The notes below the pieces were generated by a model, which made no database searches, had not been told where the DNA came from, and saw only the letters and a program-made list of their open reading frames with translations. This document shows positions 49,789 through 58,197 of a DNA stretch of 64,000 nt, piece by piece. The first letter of the stretch is position 1. Each line of letters opens with the position of its first letter. The stretch comes from JAVBRA01 sp031548435 (GTDB taxonomy: Bacteria; Bacteroidota; Bacteroidia; Bacteroidales; Rikenellaceae), in NCBI GenBank assembly GCA_031548435.1, contig JAVBRA010000007.1:62001-126000 (forward strand). The letters run 5' to 3'. Both the position numbers and the translations under genes were made by a program.

Positions 49789-50589
49789 TCATTTCCCATC
49801 AGGCAATCGGTTCGCTTTCAGCATTCCGTCGGCTCCGGCGCCGAATAGCGCGAAGTCGTACCGCACCGGGTCGGCGGGGTCGAGTCGCCGTAGCGCGGCG
49901 GTGATCTCCTCGACCGTGCGCCAGTCGTTCTGACGGCGCGCCAGCAACCCCAGATGCCTGCCAACCGAAGCCGAATGGACATCCAGCGGCAGATACAGCG
50001 CACTGGCCGGGATCGCAGGCCACAAACCGAAATCAACCCCGCGGCCGTCGCGGCGCACCATCCAGCGCAGGAACATGTTCAGCCGCTTGCACGCCGCCCC
50101 TTTATCGATGGACGACACATGTTTGCGGAGACGGGCGGGGTGCGGCTGGGTAAAAAACAACCCGTGGAAAGAAGAGAGCACGCTCCGCAGATCGCCCGTC
50201 CGCAGGTATTCCGATTCAAAAAATCCGCCCAACCCACCGTGGTGAACATAAATATTCCGCAGCGACCGGACAAAAAAGAGGGCGTCTTCGCCATTGAACG
50301 TGCGGTGGACGAACGGCAGCAGGACGCGCAGATCACTCTCCGAGGCGTTTAAAACAAAATCATGCGGGGCGTCCCCCATCAGTTCTATCAGGCGCCGGCC
50401 GTTTCCCACGATCGACTTGCGCTGTCCCCAGGCAATGGTCGCCGCCAGAAAACCGGCGATCTCGACGTCTTCTTTTTTCGCATACCGATGGGGAATGGAA
50501 ACCGGATCGGCCTCCACGAACGCCGGCATGTTATAGCGGTCGTGGAGCCCGTCGAGCAGCTCTTTGAGCGCAGCGGAGGGAGCAACCAT
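49789..50589 (-). CDS. TIGR02757 family protein (DUF2400)
   Basis: A 266-residue member of the TIGR02757/DUF2400 family, widely conserved in Bacteroidota and of unknown function. Recognisable blocks are DPVSIPHRYAKKEDVEIAGF, ATIAWGQRKSIV, KRLNMFLRWMVRRD, GLWPAIPASALYLPLDVH and the C-terminal DPVRYDFALFG. The arrangement (HhH-like helices and a conserved LD-H) recalls DNA glycosylase folds, but this is weak. It overlaps the lolD-type gene stop by one base (TGATG), so the two are co-translated. Confidence 0.88.
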   Translation of the reverse strand: MVAPSAALKELLDGLHDRYNMPAFVEADPVSIPHRYAKKEDVEIAGFLAATIAWGQRKSIVGNGRRLIELMGDAPHDFVLNASESDLRVLLPFVHRTFNGEDALFFVRSLRNIYVHHGGLGGFFESEYLRTGDLRSVLSSFHGLFFTQPHPARLRKHVSSIDKGAACKRLNMFLRWMVRRDGRGVDFGLWPAIPASALYLPLDVHSASVGRHLGLLARRQNDWRTVEEITAALRRLDPADPVRYDFALFGAGADGMLKANRLPDGK

Positions 50590-51242
50590 CAGGGTACGAT
50601 CAGTCCGTCGACCATTTCGATCTTGCGGTCGGACATCCCGGCCAGCGACTCATCGTGGGTGACAATGACAAACGTGTGGCCGAACTTGTCGCGCAGTTCA
50701 AAGAACAGGTTGTGCAACTCCTGCCGGTTTTTTGTGTCGAGGTTGCCCGACGGCTCGTCGGCCAGGATCACCGGAGGATTGTTGATCAGCGCCCGGGCCA
50801 CAGCCACGCGCTGCTGCTCGCCTCCCGACAGTTCGGCCGGTTTGTGCGTCAGCCGGTGCCCCATGCCCAGCAGTTCCAGCAACTCTTTGGCCCTCGCTTC
50901 GACCTCGGTTCGGGAGCGGCGGGCGATGTAGCCAGGAATGCACACGTTCTCGAACGCGTTGAACTCGGGCAGCAAGTGGTGGAACTGGAACACGAACCCG
51001 ATGCGGCTGCCCCGAAACTGCGAGATATTTTTCCGCCCCAGGCGATGCACCTGGATGCCGTCGATGACGATTTCGCCGCTGTCGGGATCGCTCAACGTGC
51101 CCAGGATCTGCAACAGGGTGGTTTTGCCCGCCCCGCTCGGCCCCACGATCGACACCACTTCGCCCCGGCCCACGCTCAGGTCGATGCCCTTGAGCACCTG
51201 CAGGTCGCCGTACGATTTCTTAATTCCTTTGGTCGTTATCAT
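50589..51242 (-). CDS. lolD: LolD-type lipoprotein-releasing ABC ATPase
   Basis: A 217-residue ATPase of the LolD/MacB group. Walker A is GPSGAGKTT, LolD-like RGSRIGFVFQFHHLLPEFNA, signature LSGGEQQRVAVARAL, Walker B VILADEPSGNLD, H-loop VTHDE. With LolC/E partners, LolD releases outer-membrane lipoproteins from the inner membrane; the permease is not in the window. I start at 51242 (MITTKGIKKSYGD), which overlaps the folP end by 23 bases. An ATG at 51260 is possible. Confidence 0.88.
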   Translation of the reverse strand: MITTKGIKKSYGDLQVLKGIDLSVGRGEVVSIVGPSGAGKTTLLQILGTLSDPDSGEIVIDGIQVHRLGRKNISQFRGSRIGFVFQFHHLLPEFNAFENVCIPGYIARRSRTEVEARAKELLELLGMGHRLTHKPAELSGGEQQRVAVARALINNPPVILADEPSGNLDTKNRQELHNLFFELRDKFGHTFVIVTHDESLAGMSDRKIEMVDGLIVP

Positions 51243-52074
51243 TTTCCGAATAGATTTCAAACAATTTCACCACCTGCACCGCCTCGGACACATCGTGCAC
51301 CCGCAGGATCGACACTCCCTGCCGCAACAGTTCCCAGTTGAGGGCCGCCGTTCCAATGAGCGCACGATCGGGATCGACGCCCAGCGGCTTCCAGATCATC
51401 GACTTGCGCGAGAGGCCGCCCAACACCGGACACCCGAGTCCGACCAACCGGTGCAGCTCCTTGAGCAGTATGTAGTTCTGCCGTACGTCTTTCGAGAACC
51501 CGAACCCCGGATCAACAATCAACTCCCGGATCCCCGCCCGGCGGCACTGGGCGATTTTCTCGGCGAACCAGGCAAGCACCTCACCCGCCACGTCGCCGTA
51601 AAGCAGGTTCGGCGCGTCGTTCATGGTGGCCGGAGCGCCCCGCATATGCATGGCCACGTAAGGCAGGCCGAGCTCCGCCACCACCGGAATCATCTCGGGG
51701 TCGAGCCCGCCGCCCGAAATATCGTTGACCATCACCGGGCCAAACCGCTCCACCACCGCACGAACCACCTGCGAGCGGAACGTGTCGACCGAAACCACCG
51801 CCTGTGGGGCCAGCCGCACAGCCGCTTCCACTCCCCTCAACACCCGTTCGGTCTCTTCGCCCGCCGGAACATCGGCCGCACCTGGCCGCGAGGAATACCC
51901 CCCCACGTCAAGGATCGCCGCTCCGCCGCGGGCCGCCTTTACAACCATCGCCTCAAGCCCGCCGGGGCCCGACGCCCGGCTGCCGGCATAGAACGAGTCG
52001 GGCGTCACGTTGACGATCGCCATCACCGCCGGATGCGACAGATCGAGCCTTTTCTCTCCGATTTCGATTGTCAT
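51220..52074 (-). CDS. folP: Dihydropteroate synthase
   Basis: A 284-residue folate enzyme joining p-aminobenzoate to the pterin pyrophosphate; the sulfonamide target. Blocks seen: AIVNVTPDSFYAGSR, ILDVGGYSSRPGA, VMVNDISGG, IVDPGFGFSKD, GLSRKS and the C-terminal ILRVHDVSEA. Complete. First gene of the folP-lolD-TIGR02757 operon. Confidence 0.95.
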   Translation of the reverse strand: MTIEIGEKRLDLSHPAVMAIVNVTPDSFYAGSRASGPGGLEAMVVKAARGGAAILDVGGYSSRPGAADVPAGEETERVLRGVEAAVRLAPQAVVSVDTFRSQVVRAVVERFGPVMVNDISGGGLDPEMIPVVAELGLPYVAMHMRGAPATMNDAPNLLYGDVAGEVLAWFAEKIAQCRRAGIRELIVDPGFGFSKDVRQNYILLKELHRLVGLGCPVLGGLSRKSMIWKPLGVDPDRALIGTAALNWELLRQGVSILRVHDVSEAVQVVKLFEIYSENDNDQRN

Positions 52075-52100
52075 GGTTCGCGTTTAATTCTACAAATATA

Positions 52101-52108
52101 TACTTTTG
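52101..52108 (+). promoter_or_regulatory. Candidate -7 box upstream of the FISUMP fragment and pgeF
   Basis: TACTTTTG fits TAnnTTTG on the plus strand. If used, pgeF would have a leader of nearly 500 bases that includes the FISUMP fragment. The -33 element is not clear. Confidence 0.4.
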
Positions 52109-52330
52109 TCCGGGATGTCGGTGCATCCGGCGTTCGTTTGCGTGCTGATACAAACGATCTCCCGAACGGCCGAAGGCTCCCGGACGACGACGCGGGCCGG
52201 AATCCTGCAGGCCACGGCTTGCATGGAGTGCGCCCCGTAAATTCAGCGGCTTCACAGACGCCTTTGTTGCCACGGATCGCTTGGTTGCGATCGCGGCTGA
52301 AACAAGGTTTTTGTTATGCAGAATGGGACA

Positions 52331-52612
52331 GAGCTGCCGACCGCGCCTCTTTTCCATGCAACGAGCAGCCGCTTTTTCTTCCCGGCTTCGGGCCGGCGCG
52401 ACCACACCACCGGCGGCATGGCTCTTGTTTCCAGCTACGGGTACGACTGGTCTGCCTCGCCGCATAGCGTGACGTTCGGGTACACTCTGTACTCCCATAG
52501 CACCAATGTCGCCCCGGGCTTCAACTACCTGCGTGCATATGGGCTGCCGGTGCGTTGTCTCCAAGCGTTTACGATCGTCGTCCGTTTTTTTAATTTGATC
52601 CCATGGAACTGA
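52331..52612 (+). pseudogene. Orphan FISUMP-type C-terminal domain fragment, copy B
   Basis: In one plus-strand frame this reads LPTAPLF, FFFPASGRRDHTTGGM, YGYDWSAS, YTLYSHST, LRAYGLPVRCLQAF, then runs on to a TGA overlapping the first codons of pgeF. It matches copy A at 4213 in frame, length and position relative to the next gene, and differs in clusters of codons between the fixed blocks. A short frame from an ATG at 52316 exists, but without signal peptide or ribosome site. The preceding 220 bases hold nothing recognisable. Confidence 0.7.
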
Positions 52613-53391
52613 TTCGTTTCGAAAAATTGACCCTGTGCGACGAAGTCGTCCACTTCCAGACCACGCGCCCGGGAGGAGGCTCCGGCGGTAGTTGCAGCGG
52701 CCTCAACCTGGGGTTCAACACGCCCGACGATCCGTTGACGGTGCTGGAGAACCGCAAAAAACTGGCTCAGTTGCTCGACGTGCCGTTGGGTCGGTTTGTT
52801 TTCTGCAACCAAACCCATGGCACCCGCGTTGGCGCGGTGACCGCCGCCGATGCGGGGCGGGGCGCTTTCGACCCGACCGACGCCATCGAAAGCACCGACG
52901 CCCTGATCACCGACTGCCCCGGCGTGATGCTGGCGGTTCAAACCGCCGACTGCATTCCCGTTTTGTGTTACGACCCGATACGCCAGGCGGTTGCAGCCAT
53001 CCATGCCGGATGGAAAGGCACGCTCGGAAACATCGCCGCCAAAACCATCGCCGCCATGACAGAACGGTTCGGCACCCGCCCCGCAGACGTCATTGCCGGG
53101 ATAGGGGTCGGCGCCGGAGTGTGCTGCTACGAGGTCGGAGATGAGGTTGTGGAGAAATTAATTCCTTTATTTAGCAATTATTTCGATTATATAGGAAAAA
53201 ATAACAAGGGAAATAACTACCTTGACCTGAAAGGCATCAACCGCCGCCTGCTCATCGAAGCCGGGGTTTTGCCTGAAAACATATCGGCCCGGCCCGAATG
53301 TTCGATCTGCGAGAACGAACGTTTCTTCTCGGCCCGCTCGCATCCCGAAGGCACCGGACGGATGGCGTGCGGAATTCTGATAAGAAAATAG
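52603..53391 (+). CDS. pgeF: Multicopper-oxidase-like laccase domain protein, YfiH/PgeF family
   Basis: A 262-residue protein of the YfiH/PgeF (DUF152) family, which removes non-canonical D-amino acid or Ser errors from peptidoglycan precursors and has purine nucleoside phosphorylase activity in some members. Seen: GGSCSGLNLGFNTPDDP, FCNQTHGTRV, TDCPGVMLAVQTADCIPVL, AIHAGWKGTLGNI (metal-site Cys and His residues) and the ending ERFFSARS. Its ATG lies within the last codons of the FISUMP fragment frame. Confidence 0.9.
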   Translation: MELIRFEKLTLCDEVVHFQTTRPGGGSGGSCSGLNLGFNTPDDPLTVLENRKKLAQLLDVPLGRFVFCNQTHGTRVGAVTAADAGRGAFDPTDAIESTDALITDCPGVMLAVQTADCIPVLCYDPIRQAVAAIHAGWKGTLGNIAAKTIAAMTERFGTRPADVIAGIGVGAGVCCYEVGDEVVEKLIPLFSNYFDYIGKNNKGNNYLDLKGINRRLLIEAGVLPENISARPECSICENERFFSARSHPEGTGRMACGILIRK

Positions 53392-53399
53392 TATCTTTG
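53392..53399 (+). promoter_or_regulatory. Candidate -7 box of the lipoprotein/ogt pair
   Basis: TATCTTTG directly after the pgeF stop codon, 30 bases before the next ATG. No clear -33 element. Confidence 0.5.
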
Positions 53400-53428
53400 T
53401 ATGAAATAAACCAAAACATCTGTCGACT

Positions 53429-53893
53429 ATGAAAAAGATCATCCTGCTTTGCGCGTTGGTCGGGGCGGCGCAGCTTGTCTCGTGCGGAACCCGCTCAGGC
53501 AAGAAAAGCGCACCGGAAACCAAGGATCAAACCCAGCAACCGCCTGTCGGAAGCGACAAGGACGAACACGGATGCATCGGCTCGGCCGGCTACCGGTGGT
53601 CGGAGGTGCAGCAGAAATGCATCCGCTATTTCGAGGAAGGGGTCAGGTTCGTCCCGGCCACCGGCGGCGAAACCACGTTGGCGGCCTACGCCGTATTCAG
53701 CGCCGACTCGCTGAAGGCGGAACTGTCGATTCCGGGGCAGGAAAAAAACGACATCCTCGACCGTCAGGCGTGCGACACCTACGGCTGCGTATGGAAAACC
53801 GCGGCGGCAGACACCAAAGTGCTGTTCAAAGACCCCGCAACAGGATGGAACATTGCCCAGGGTAAAGACGTGATTTACAAAGAAGCAAAATAA
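53429..53893 (+). CDS. Small lipoprotein
   Basis: A 154-residue lipoprotein (signal ending QLVSC, then GTRSGKK). The mature part has DEHGCIGSAGYRWSEVQQKC, an EGxR-like GVRFVPATGGETTLAAY strand region and a second cysteine pair (QACDTYGC). The layout resembles small periplasmic inhibitor or adhesin-like lipoproteins of Bacteroidota, but I cannot name it. Its stop codon overlaps the ogt start by one base. Confidence 0.75.
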   Translation: MKKIILLCALVGAAQLVSCGTRSGKKSAPETKDQTQQPPVGSDKDEHGCIGSAGYRWSEVQQKCIRYFEEGVRFVPATGGETTLAAYAVFSADSLKAELSIPGQEKNDILDRQACDTYGCVWKTAAADTKVLFKDPATGWNIAQGKDVIYKEAK

Positions 53894-54399
53894 TGGCCGG
53901 GCTCAAATACACCACCATCGACACCCCGTTGGGCACGCTTTACGCCGCCGCCACGGACGAGGGGGTGTGCATGCTCGAATTCGACCAGAAGCGCCAGAAA
54001 AAAACGCTCGGAGAACTCGAAAAAGCCTGTGATGCCAAAGCCGAAAAAGGCAACTCGCCCCATTTCGGCCTGTTGAAGGAAGAACTGGCGCAATACTTCG
54101 GCGGAAAGCTGTCGGAATTCACGGTGCCGGTGGCCCTGTACGGCAGCGACTTCCAGAAAACAGTGTGGAACACCCTGATGCTCATTCCCTACGGACAAAC
54201 ATGGTCGTACGCCCAACAGGCCGGGAAGATGGGGCGTCCGTCAGCCGTGCGTGCCGTGGCCAACGCCAACGGGGCCAACAAGGTATCGATCATCATTCCC
54301 TGCCATCGGGTCATCGCCTCAAGCGGCAATCTGGCCGGATACGGCGGCGGCGTGTGGCGGAAGGAGAAACTGATCGAACTGGAAAAAACGCAACAGTAG
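53893..54399 (+). CDS. ogt: Methylated-DNA--protein-cysteine S-methyltransferase
   Basis: A 168-residue Ogt/Ada-C type repair protein that removes O6-methylguanine. The acceptor Cys137 is in IIIPCHRVIASSG; FQKTVWNTLMLIPYGQTWSY and GRPSAVRAVANAN form the DNA-binding helix region. Complete. Translationally coupled to the lipoprotein gene and followed by a strong terminator. Confidence 0.95.
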   Translation: MAGLKYTTIDTPLGTLYAAATDEGVCMLEFDQKRQKKTLGELEKACDAKAEKGNSPHFGLLKEELAQYFGGKLSEFTVPVALYGSDFQKTVWNTLMLIPYGQTWSYAQQAGKMGRPSAVRAVANANGANKVSIIIPCHRVIASSGNLAGYGGGVWRKEKLIELEKTQQ

Positions 54400-54414
54400 T
54401 TTCGGAACAACGGC

Positions 54415-54446
54415 AAAAGCCGCCCATTGACAGGGCGGCTTTTTCA
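54415..54446 (+). terminator. Terminator after ogt
   Basis: AAAAGCCGCCC (54415-54425) pairs with GGGCGGCTTTT (54433-54443), followed by T's. Confidence 0.9.
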
Positions 54447-54605
54447 TGCCCCCCTTCGACGTTACGTCCTTAGTTATCGGAGCGACACGGCGAAAGGGAA
54501 CAAATCATGCCCGGTAACGCGCTGCCCCGGAACGGAGGACGGGGATCTATCGTCGGGCGATACACGCCTCCCCAACATTTCAAGGCGGAGTTTCGGAAAA
54601 AAGAG

Positions 54606-54613
54606 TATATTTG
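54606..54613 (+). promoter_or_regulatory. Promoter -7 box of the DUF2961 gene
   Basis: TATATTTG, 27 bases before the chosen ATG at 54641; an upstream in-frame ATG at 54611 lies inside it and is therefore unlikely. Confidence 0.6.
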
Positions 54614-54640
54614 TACTCCATCCCAAAACGAAGCATTCCA

Positions 54641-56722
54641 ATGAAGCCTCTTTCACTGTTCCTGTGCGCACTGCTCATTCCCGCGGCCATCTGCGCCGCT
54701 CCCCGGCAAACCGTCACCACCGGCACCCTGCTGGACGAGATGACCGACCTGCAACGGCTGGCTTCGATGCCGTCCGCCCCTTACAAAAACATCCAGTTCT
54801 CGTCGTACGACCGCCAGAGCCGATCGGTTTCGGAGCCGGGTTGGTTCGCCAACTCGGACGGGTTCGGAGGAGAAACGATCCCCGCTTTCGAACAGGTGAT
54901 CGCAGCTCCCGACGGGCAGGGCATCGGAACGTACCTGATCTGCGACGTGAAAGGGCCGGGCGCGGTGTTGCGCCTGTGGACGGCCACCATCGACGGCGAC
55001 ATCCGGATGTTCCTCGACGGCAGCAGAACGCCTGTGTTCGAGGGCAGGGCCATTGATTTCTTCTGGAATTTCGCGGCGGCAATGGACGGCAGCCTCGATC
55101 CCGAACAGCTCAAAGGAACGATCCGGCAATTCGACGCCACTTATTTCCCCATCCCCTTCGCCAAACAATGCCGCATCGAATGGACGGGCGACATCCGAAA
55201 AGCGCACTTCTATCACGTCGGAGTACGCCTTTATACCGCGAACGTGAGCGTCGAGACGTTCAAGCCTTCCGACATTAAGAAATACCGCACCGACCTCGAC
55301 CGGGCCATCGACCGCCTTAAAGACCGGCAGACGGCATCCGGCCCGGCAACCGGAGGCCAGGCCATAAACACAACCGTCACCCCGCACAACCGCACCGTTG
55401 TCACGACGCTTGCGGGCAGCCGGGCCGTCACCTCGCTGCAATTGCGGGTCGACGCCCCGGACACCGACCGCGCCCTGCGCCAATCCATCCTGAGGATTTA
55501 TTTCGACGGGGCATCCGTTCCGCAGGTCGAGTCGCCGGTGGGAGATTTCTTCGGGGCGGCCCCGGGCGTCAACCCCTACCAATCGCTGCCGATGTCCGTG
55601 TGGCCCGACGGGACGATGGAATCGCGATGGGTGATGCCGTTCAGGGACTCGGCCCGGATCGAGATCCTGAACTTCTCGGACGAAACGGTCAAAATCACCG
55701 GAGCCGTCAAAACAGAGCCCCACCCGTGGGACGGCGCCCGTTCGATGCATTTCCGCGCACGCTGGAGGGCCGATTACGACTTGCAGGGGTCGAACACCGA
55801 GATTTCGGACATCCCCTATCTGCTGGCCATGGGACAGGGACGCGTGGTAGGAGCCGCCTGCTACCTGCTCAACCCCACGCACGTTCCCTCGTCGTGGGGC
55901 AACTGGTGGGGCGAGGGCGACGAAAAGATCTTCGTCGATGACACGAAATCACCTGCCTTCTATGGCACCGGATCGGAAGATTATTTCAACTACTCCTGGT
56001 CGGCGGAAGAGATCTTCGAATACCCCTACTGCGGACAGCCGCGCAACGACGGCCCGGCCAACCGCGGCTTCGTCGCCAACTTCCGCTGGCACATCACCGA
56101 CGACCTGCCGTTCTACGACCAGCTGGCATTCTACATGGAACTGTGGACACACGGCGACGTCCCCGGATTCGCCTACGCCCGCATGGTGTACGCCTATGGC
56201 CGCCCCGGAATGCTCGACGACCACAAAACCATCATCCCCGACGACGTCCGCCCGCTTTCGCTTCCCGCCTGGGATCCGGTGGGCTACCGTCCCCATTCGG
56301 CCCCGTGCCGCTTTGTCCCGGCCGAAGATGCGGTGTCCAAACGCAACAATCCGCCGCTGAGGTACGAATACGGCAACCTGTGGGCGGGCGGAAGATTGCT
56401 CGTATGGTCGCCCGTTGCCTCCGGCGACTCGCTGACGTTCAACATCAGCAGCGCCGCGGCCAAAAAGGCGGATATGTACCTGACCGTAGCGCACACCCCC
56501 TCGGGCGGACGCTTCAGGCTCTACATCAACGGCGCGGAAGTGAAGATCGTAAACCGCCCGGAAGAACCCTCCACGGTGAGCCTGCGCGACGACCACCGCA
56601 CCCTGTCGCGCACCCTGCAAACCGAACCGGTCGAGTTCCGCCAGGGCAACAATGAGTTAACTCTTAAAAGCGCCGACGCCTCCGGAACCGAGATCGGCAT
56701 CGATTTCTTCTGGGTGAAATAA
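54641..56722 (+). CDS. DUF2961 protein, glycoside hydrolase family 172
   Basis: A 693-residue secreted protein (signal ending AICAAP). DUF2961 is now glycoside hydrolase family 172, whose members act on alpha-D-arabinofuranosides, difructose anhydrides and related furanosides. Family blocks: MTDLQRLASMPSAPYKNIQFSS cut at its centre, GPGAVLRLWTAT, and the acidic active-site region SPAFYGTGSEDYFNYSWS. The last 130 residues (SLTFNISSAAAKKADMYLTV) look like a C-terminal beta-sandwich. It stands alone, with no sus or other glycosidase genes beside it. Confidence 0.86.
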   Translation: MKPLSLFLCALLIPAAICAAPRQTVTTGTLLDEMTDLQRLASMPSAPYKNIQFSSYDRQSRSVSEPGWFANSDGFGGETIPAFEQVIAAPDGQGIGTYLICDVKGPGAVLRLWTATIDGDIRMFLDGSRTPVFEGRAIDFFWNFAAAMDGSLDPEQLKGTIRQFDATYFPIPFAKQCRIEWTGDIRKAHFYHVGVRLYTANVSVETFKPSDIKKYRTDLDRAIDRLKDRQTASGPATGGQAINTTVTPHNRTVVTTLAGSRAVTSLQLRVDAPDTDRALRQSILRIYFDGASVPQVESPVGDFFGAAPGVNPYQSLPMSVWPDGTMESRWVMPFRDSARIEILNFSDETVKITGAVKTEPHPWDGARSMHFRARWRADYDLQGSNTEISDIPYLLAMGQGRVVGAACYLLNPTHVPSSWGNWWGEGDEKIFVDDTKSPAFYGTGSEDYFNYSWSAEEIFEYPYCGQPRNDGPANRGFVANFRWHITDDLPFYDQLAFYMELWTHGDVPGFAYARMVYAYGRPGMLDDHKTIIPDDVRPLSLPAWDPVGYRPHSAPCRFVPAEDAVSKRNNPPLRYEYGNLWAGGRLLVWSPVASGDSLTFNISSAAAKKADMYLTVAHTPSGGRFRLYINGAEVKIVNRPEEPSTVSLRDDHRTLSRTLQTEPVEFRQGNNELTLKSADASGTEIGIDFFWVK

Positions 56723-56934
56723 ATACGCTTCGCCGGTTTAAAGGGCGGATTCATTTCGCCTGCCGGCGTGGCCATCCTTTTTGTCATTGCCCAAAAGCAG
56801 CCCAAAAGGCTACGGGCCCGACAAAATTCTCGCTGAAGGTTCCCTATCGGGTGCAATGACGAGGGATTTGTTATACTCCGCTTCTTCCTTGATAAAAAAA
56901 CGCAACCAAAAACATCAAGCGAAGGGAATAAACC

Positions 56935-57083
56935 CAGTGTGCAACATTTCACCTCAAAATGCCGTAAAATCGCCTTTTTAAAAGGGATTAAAACAAAAAA
57001 ACAGGAACCTACAAAAATTGTAAGTTCCTGCACTTCAGAGCTGATGGCGGGAATTGAACCCGCGACCCCTTCCTTACCAAGGA
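56935..57083. repeat. Left 149-base repeat of island 2 with tRNA-Thr fragment
   Basis: Nearly identical to 62336-62484. It contains, on the minus strand, the 3' half of tRNA-Thr (57040-57083) and a copy of its terminator hairpin. It begins with CAGTGTGCAAC. The tRNA fragment lacks the D-arm and is not functional. Left of it (56723-56934) I see only the palindrome-like end of the glycosidase gene and an inverted GTCATTGC/GCAATGAC pair. Confidence 0.85.
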
Positions 57084-57174
57084 TATGTGACACAGAAAGA
57101 TGCGGTTCATTTCCATCTGAAAATCAATCCATTGTAAGGTTCCAAAAAGGCTGATTGAAGTGATGTACAACACA

Positions 57175-57182
57175 GTGTGCAA
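57175..57182 (-). repeat. TTGCACAC motif inside the left end of island 2
   Basis: GTGTGCAA within CACAGTGTGCAAC; further copies at 56937-56944, 62326-62333 and 62338-62345. It has the same 8-base core as the repeats at the ends of island 1. Confidence 0.6.
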
Positions 57183-57246
57183 CTACTCGAAATCTTGATG
57201 CTCCTGCTGGTTAATATTTTATTTTGATCCTATTATAATGGAAAGG

Positions 57247-57699
57247 TTATATTTGGTGTAATTTCATTCTGGAGCAGTCCACAATCAATTTGTGCTTCTG
57301 CAAGAACTCGCAGCCTAACACTCCTACTGCAATTTTTCTTTTGTTTATCTGAAAGTAGTCGCACAGACAGGGATCAATGTAAAACACTTCGGAATAATTC
57401 TCCCCCTCGACTTCAAAATCAAGTTTGACCATCTTACATATCCGCCTCACTCCATCCCTGCATACAATCCGCTTAGAGCCGACCTCTGCATAAGCAGGTT
57501 TTTTGCAATAATAATTTCTTATTTGCTCTTCTGCCGGAGGCTCCCAGTGAATAAACTCCATGAAGCATTTATCAAGCATATTGTACCTTGTTCCGGTATC
57601 TACCAGAAAAGAAAATCCTGCGCCCTCGACCATAACAAAAAGAGTCGGCGTTCCTAACCTACTTTGATCCAATTTATAACCGTTTTTGTTTGGTGTCAT
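57247..57699 (-). CDS. Retropepsin-like aspartic protease
   Basis: A 150-residue single-domain protein with the clan AA aspartic protease layout. The catalytic motif is FLVDTGTRYNML (Asp34 in DTG), and the C-terminal psi-loop block is GVLGCEFLQKHKLIVDCS with the hydrophobic-Leu-Gly signature. Retropepsins work as homodimers, and this length fits one half. I prefer the ATG at 57699; a GTG 24 bases upstream is possible. It ends the operon after a TerB-like and a membrane-anchored protein, so it may process a partner in a defence or signalling system (speculative). Confidence 0.72.
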   Translation of the reverse strand: MTPNKNGYKLDQSRLGTPTLFVMVEGAGFSFLVDTGTRYNMLDKCFMEFIHWEPPAEEQIRNYYCKKPAYAEVGSKRIVCRDGVRRICKMVKLDFEVEGENYSEVFYIDPCLCDYFQINKRKIAVGVLGCEFLQKHKLIVDCSRMKLHQI

Positions 57700-57770
57700 A
57701 AAGCAATACTGTTGGAATCCCACATAAATCCATTAAGCGAAAGTTACTACCTGATATAATTCCCTGCGAT

Positions 57771-58193
57771 TTAATCGTCTTCCTCCATTTGTTGCTTTAT
57801 AAAGCTATCCATCGCCTTATCCCACCGATGCTTTTCCCACTCGAAGTAACTTTCCATCTCCACAATCATCTTGTCTTGGGGGTAACCACGAGGGAATTTC
57901 CATTTTTTATTGACTCTTCCCATAGGGGGAAGATTTGCCCTAAAATGAATCTCCGTATCACCTGCCACATTGTCAATCACACAAAAAGCAGCAGGTGATG
58001 CCAAAGTGATGCTACTCGAAGATAGCTTTGTGACCCTTAAATTCCCATCTTGCGTCAAGTGATTTATGAGCAATTCGTATTTCACCTGCATTCCTCCCTG
58101 ACTGGTAACATCTCTGCGCACACCTTCCTTACTCTCTTTGGTTATCTTATAGATAATGAAGAGTGCAGTGCCAATTATAATAACCCACAACAT
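57771..58193 (-). CDS. Membrane-anchored protein of unknown function
   Basis: A 140-residue protein with a short N-terminal membrane helix (MLWVIIIGTALFIIYKI) and a soluble part with strands (KVTKLSSSSITLASP-like) and a charged helix (DKMIVEMESYFEWEKHRWDKAM) at the C-terminus. I do not recognise it. It lies 4 bases after the TerB-like gene, so the two are co-expressed. Its soluble domain could be a target of the downstream protease. Confidence 0.6.
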   Translation of the reverse strand: MLWVIIIGTALFIIYKITKESKEGVRRDVTSQGGMQVKYELLINHLTQDGNLRVTKLSSSSITLASPAAFCVIDNVAGDTEIHFRANLPPMGRVNKKWKFPRGYPQDKMIVEMESYFEWEKHRWDKAMDSFIKQQMEEDD

Positions 58194-58197
58194 AATT

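Noticed and set aside
52316..52612. FISUMP fragment B as an expressed small protein
   Set aside because: It has no ribosome site, no signal peptide and begins in the middle of the domain; better described as a fragment.
57040..57083. A second tRNA-Thr gene
   Set aside because: Only the 3' half is present and the sequence diverges right after the anticodon loop.
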